From Candidatus Gastranaerophilales bacterium (GTDB taxonomy: Bacteria > Cyanobacteriota > Vampirovibrionia > Gastranaerophilales > Gastranaerophilaceae): DNA of 64,000 nucleotides. Every line of letters begins with the position of its first letter. Position 1 is the stretch's first letter. Made by a program: the position numbers and the translations under genes. Below the pieces are notes generated by a model that was given only the letters and a program-made list of their open reading frames with translations, was not told the DNA's origin and did no database searches. Below, in pieces: positions 62,804 to 64,000 of the stretch. The stretch covers positions 1 to 64,000 of the forward strand of contig CALUTI010000009.1 in the NCBI GenBank assembly GCA_944323695.1, given 5' to 3'.

Positions 62804-64000
62804 ATGGGACTGGCGGCATCACAAGCAAGATTTCTAGCCATAACATCCAGAAAATCGTATTGTGAATTTCAATCTATGCAGATTGCACAAGACAAGCTTT
62901 CCGTTACGCGCGAATTATCTGAAATTTCATCAGATTACCAAAACGCATTAAATAAAACAAAACTTGTTTGGGATTATGACGGTTCCGGCGAAAATACATA
63001 TAATTTGTCTTATGGAGTATTGATGACGCCTACGGATTTAAACAATTATAATCCATATCTTATAACGACAAGAACAGGCTCTGTAGTATTAAACAGTCAA
63101 TTAGCGGCTGCAGCAAAAGTTATCAGTCCAAATGGCACTACAGTAAACACAAGTGAAACCGGATTTAAACAATTTATTGATGCACTCGCCAAAAATGGTG
63201 TCATTCCTGAATCTACAGCTGCAACTATTAAGCAACAAGATTATAACTCTAAAGCCGGTTATGGCGGAGATCCGTTAAATAAAAACGGCGCTTTAGTTAA
63301 TAATATAGCAGGTTTGGCTTATCAGGTAGAACGTGCTGATAATAATAAAATTACACTGCCTGACGGAACATTTTCAACTTCAACAACAGCCGGCAGCAGT
63401 TATAAAGTCAAAGTAAATGGTAATTTTGTTGATCCGACAACTGAAGATTCCGAACTCACCATTTCTGATTTATTAACAAATGACGTTGTCTTTATGTACA
63501 CCTTTGGAGACGGAGATTACGATAAAACAACTGAAAAAGCCACTTTTAAAGAAAGTGTTAATGCTATGATGCAGCAAATTCATTCTGTATTCTCCGAAAT
63601 ATTAGGAACTGATGCACTTGCAACATCTGCATTAAACACTGCACTGTCACTCGTACAACAAAATATATTAAATAATGCCGAACACGAAAGTGATACAAAA
63701 AGAAGTACCGAAAACGCATTGAACAATGCTTACAATGATGCGTCTAAATATAACCAGTATGCCTATGGGGATACAAACGGTAAAAAACACAATTCCACAA
63801 TTGCAATTAGTTTGTCTAATTTGGTTTCAAGCTATTTAACATACTTCGAACTATGTTATAACGGTTTTGAATCCAATTATAATGTAGGCGGAACGGTTGA
63901 TAATTCATACTTTGTAACGGATGATCCATATTACAATTATGTAATGAAAGATAATGATTCTGTTGACAGTGTAACAATAATGCAGGCAGATTTTTATATG
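62804..64000 (+). CDS. Large protein beginning MGLAASQARFLAIT, incomplete (runs past the window)
   Basis: Open from ATG 62804 (AAAGGAAA 4 nt upstream) to the window end, 399 codons without a stop. N-terminus MGLAASQARFLAITSRKS, then helical EFQSMQIAQDKLSVTRELSE and a polar body (Asn/Thr/Ser-rich, DPTTEDSELTISDLL, NNAYNDASKYNQYAY). The opening wording resembles the N-termini of flagellar hook-associated and similar type III-exported proteins, and of a lineage-specific set seen in gut melainabacteria as far as I recall. No classical signal peptide or membrane segment. It may be a surface or exported protein. Confidence 0.65.
   Translation, partial: MGLAASQARFLAITSRKSYCEFQSMQIAQDKLSVTRELSEISSDYQNALNKTKLVWDYDGSGENTYNLSYGVLMTPTDLNNYNPYLITTRTGSVVLNSQLAAAAKVISPNGTTVNTSETGFKQFIDALAKNGVIPESTAATIKQQDYNSKAGYGGDPLNKNGALVNNIAGLAYQVERADNNKITLPDGTFSTSTTAGSSYKVKVNGNFVDPTTEDSELTISDLLTNDVVFMYTFGDGDYDKTTEKATFKESVNAMMQQIHSVFSEILGTDALATSALNTALSLVQQNILNNAEHESDTKRSTENALNNAYNDASKYNQYAYGDTNGKKHNSTIAISLSNLVSSYLTYFELCYNGFESNYNVGGTVDNSYFVTDDPYYNYVMKDNDSVDSVTIMQADFYM

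Overview
The window looks like a chromosome segment of an AT-rich, Gram-negative-type, probably anaerobic gut bacterium. I favour a non-photosynthetic cyanobacterial relative of the Gastranaerophilales/Melainabacteria type. The support is indirect: an outer-membrane assembly set (BamA, OmpH), a rubrerythrin, prepilins with the core AFTLAEVLITL, and several lineage-style membrane proteins of unknown function. This placement is inference; a 16S or marker-gene search would settle it.

Layout. Positions 1-8310 read as an accessory island ending at a tRNA-Met. It holds a catalytic-domain-only tyrosine recombinase, a serine-recombinase-like protein without its catalytic serine, and a three-gene operon on the minus strand: Fic, then HD-plus-HSP90-type ATPase, then Mrr-type nuclease plus STAND-type NTPase. 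A dead Mu-type transposase separates the operon from the tRNA. The operon has a strong promoter covered by helically phased ACCTAAT repeats and is the best candidate here for an undescribed defence system. From 8580 to 31200 the content is mostly housekeeping: sugar nucleotidyltransferase, GNAT, amylomaltase, U32 peptidase, Maf, QueF, YraN, RecF, PilT, LysS and a bioF-bioG-bioC biotin cluster, broken up by tRNAs and two families of small non-autonomous repeats.

From 31500 to 57000 come AroQ, a degenerate histidine kinase with a MalK-type ATPase, rubrerythrin, a 1476-residue AsmA/TamB-like protein, three lineage-type proteins, a second GH77-like enzyme, and the minus-strand operon bamA-ompH-udp followed by a soluble protein carrying the FlhA C-terminal (type III export gate) domain. 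RsmI, a sugar-binding protein, Era, a membrane zinc-peptidase-like protein and SpeD follow. From 57200 to the end are a PhoB-type regulator, ribosomal S16, a solitary FliI/YscN-type ATPase, ZIP transporter, TrpD, and the start of a protein beginning MGLAASQARFL that runs off the window.

Cross-cutting themes. (1) Three prepilin genes each have a run of 9 or 10 G/C just after the start codon; 10 puts the pilin core in frame, 9 does not, so one is ON and two are OFF. With PilT this suggests phase-variable pili. (2) An FlhA-type C domain and a FliI-type ATPase occur outside any flagellar cluster, hinting at a reduced or scattered type III-like export system. (3) A 217-bp mobile repeat has two copies, each with a perfect 6-bp target duplication, and a hairpin-rich 360-440-bp repeat has two copies whose end arms co-vary. 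(4) Many genes have a -10 hexamer ending 6-8 nt before the start codon with no visible ribosome-binding site, suggesting frequent leaderless mRNAs.
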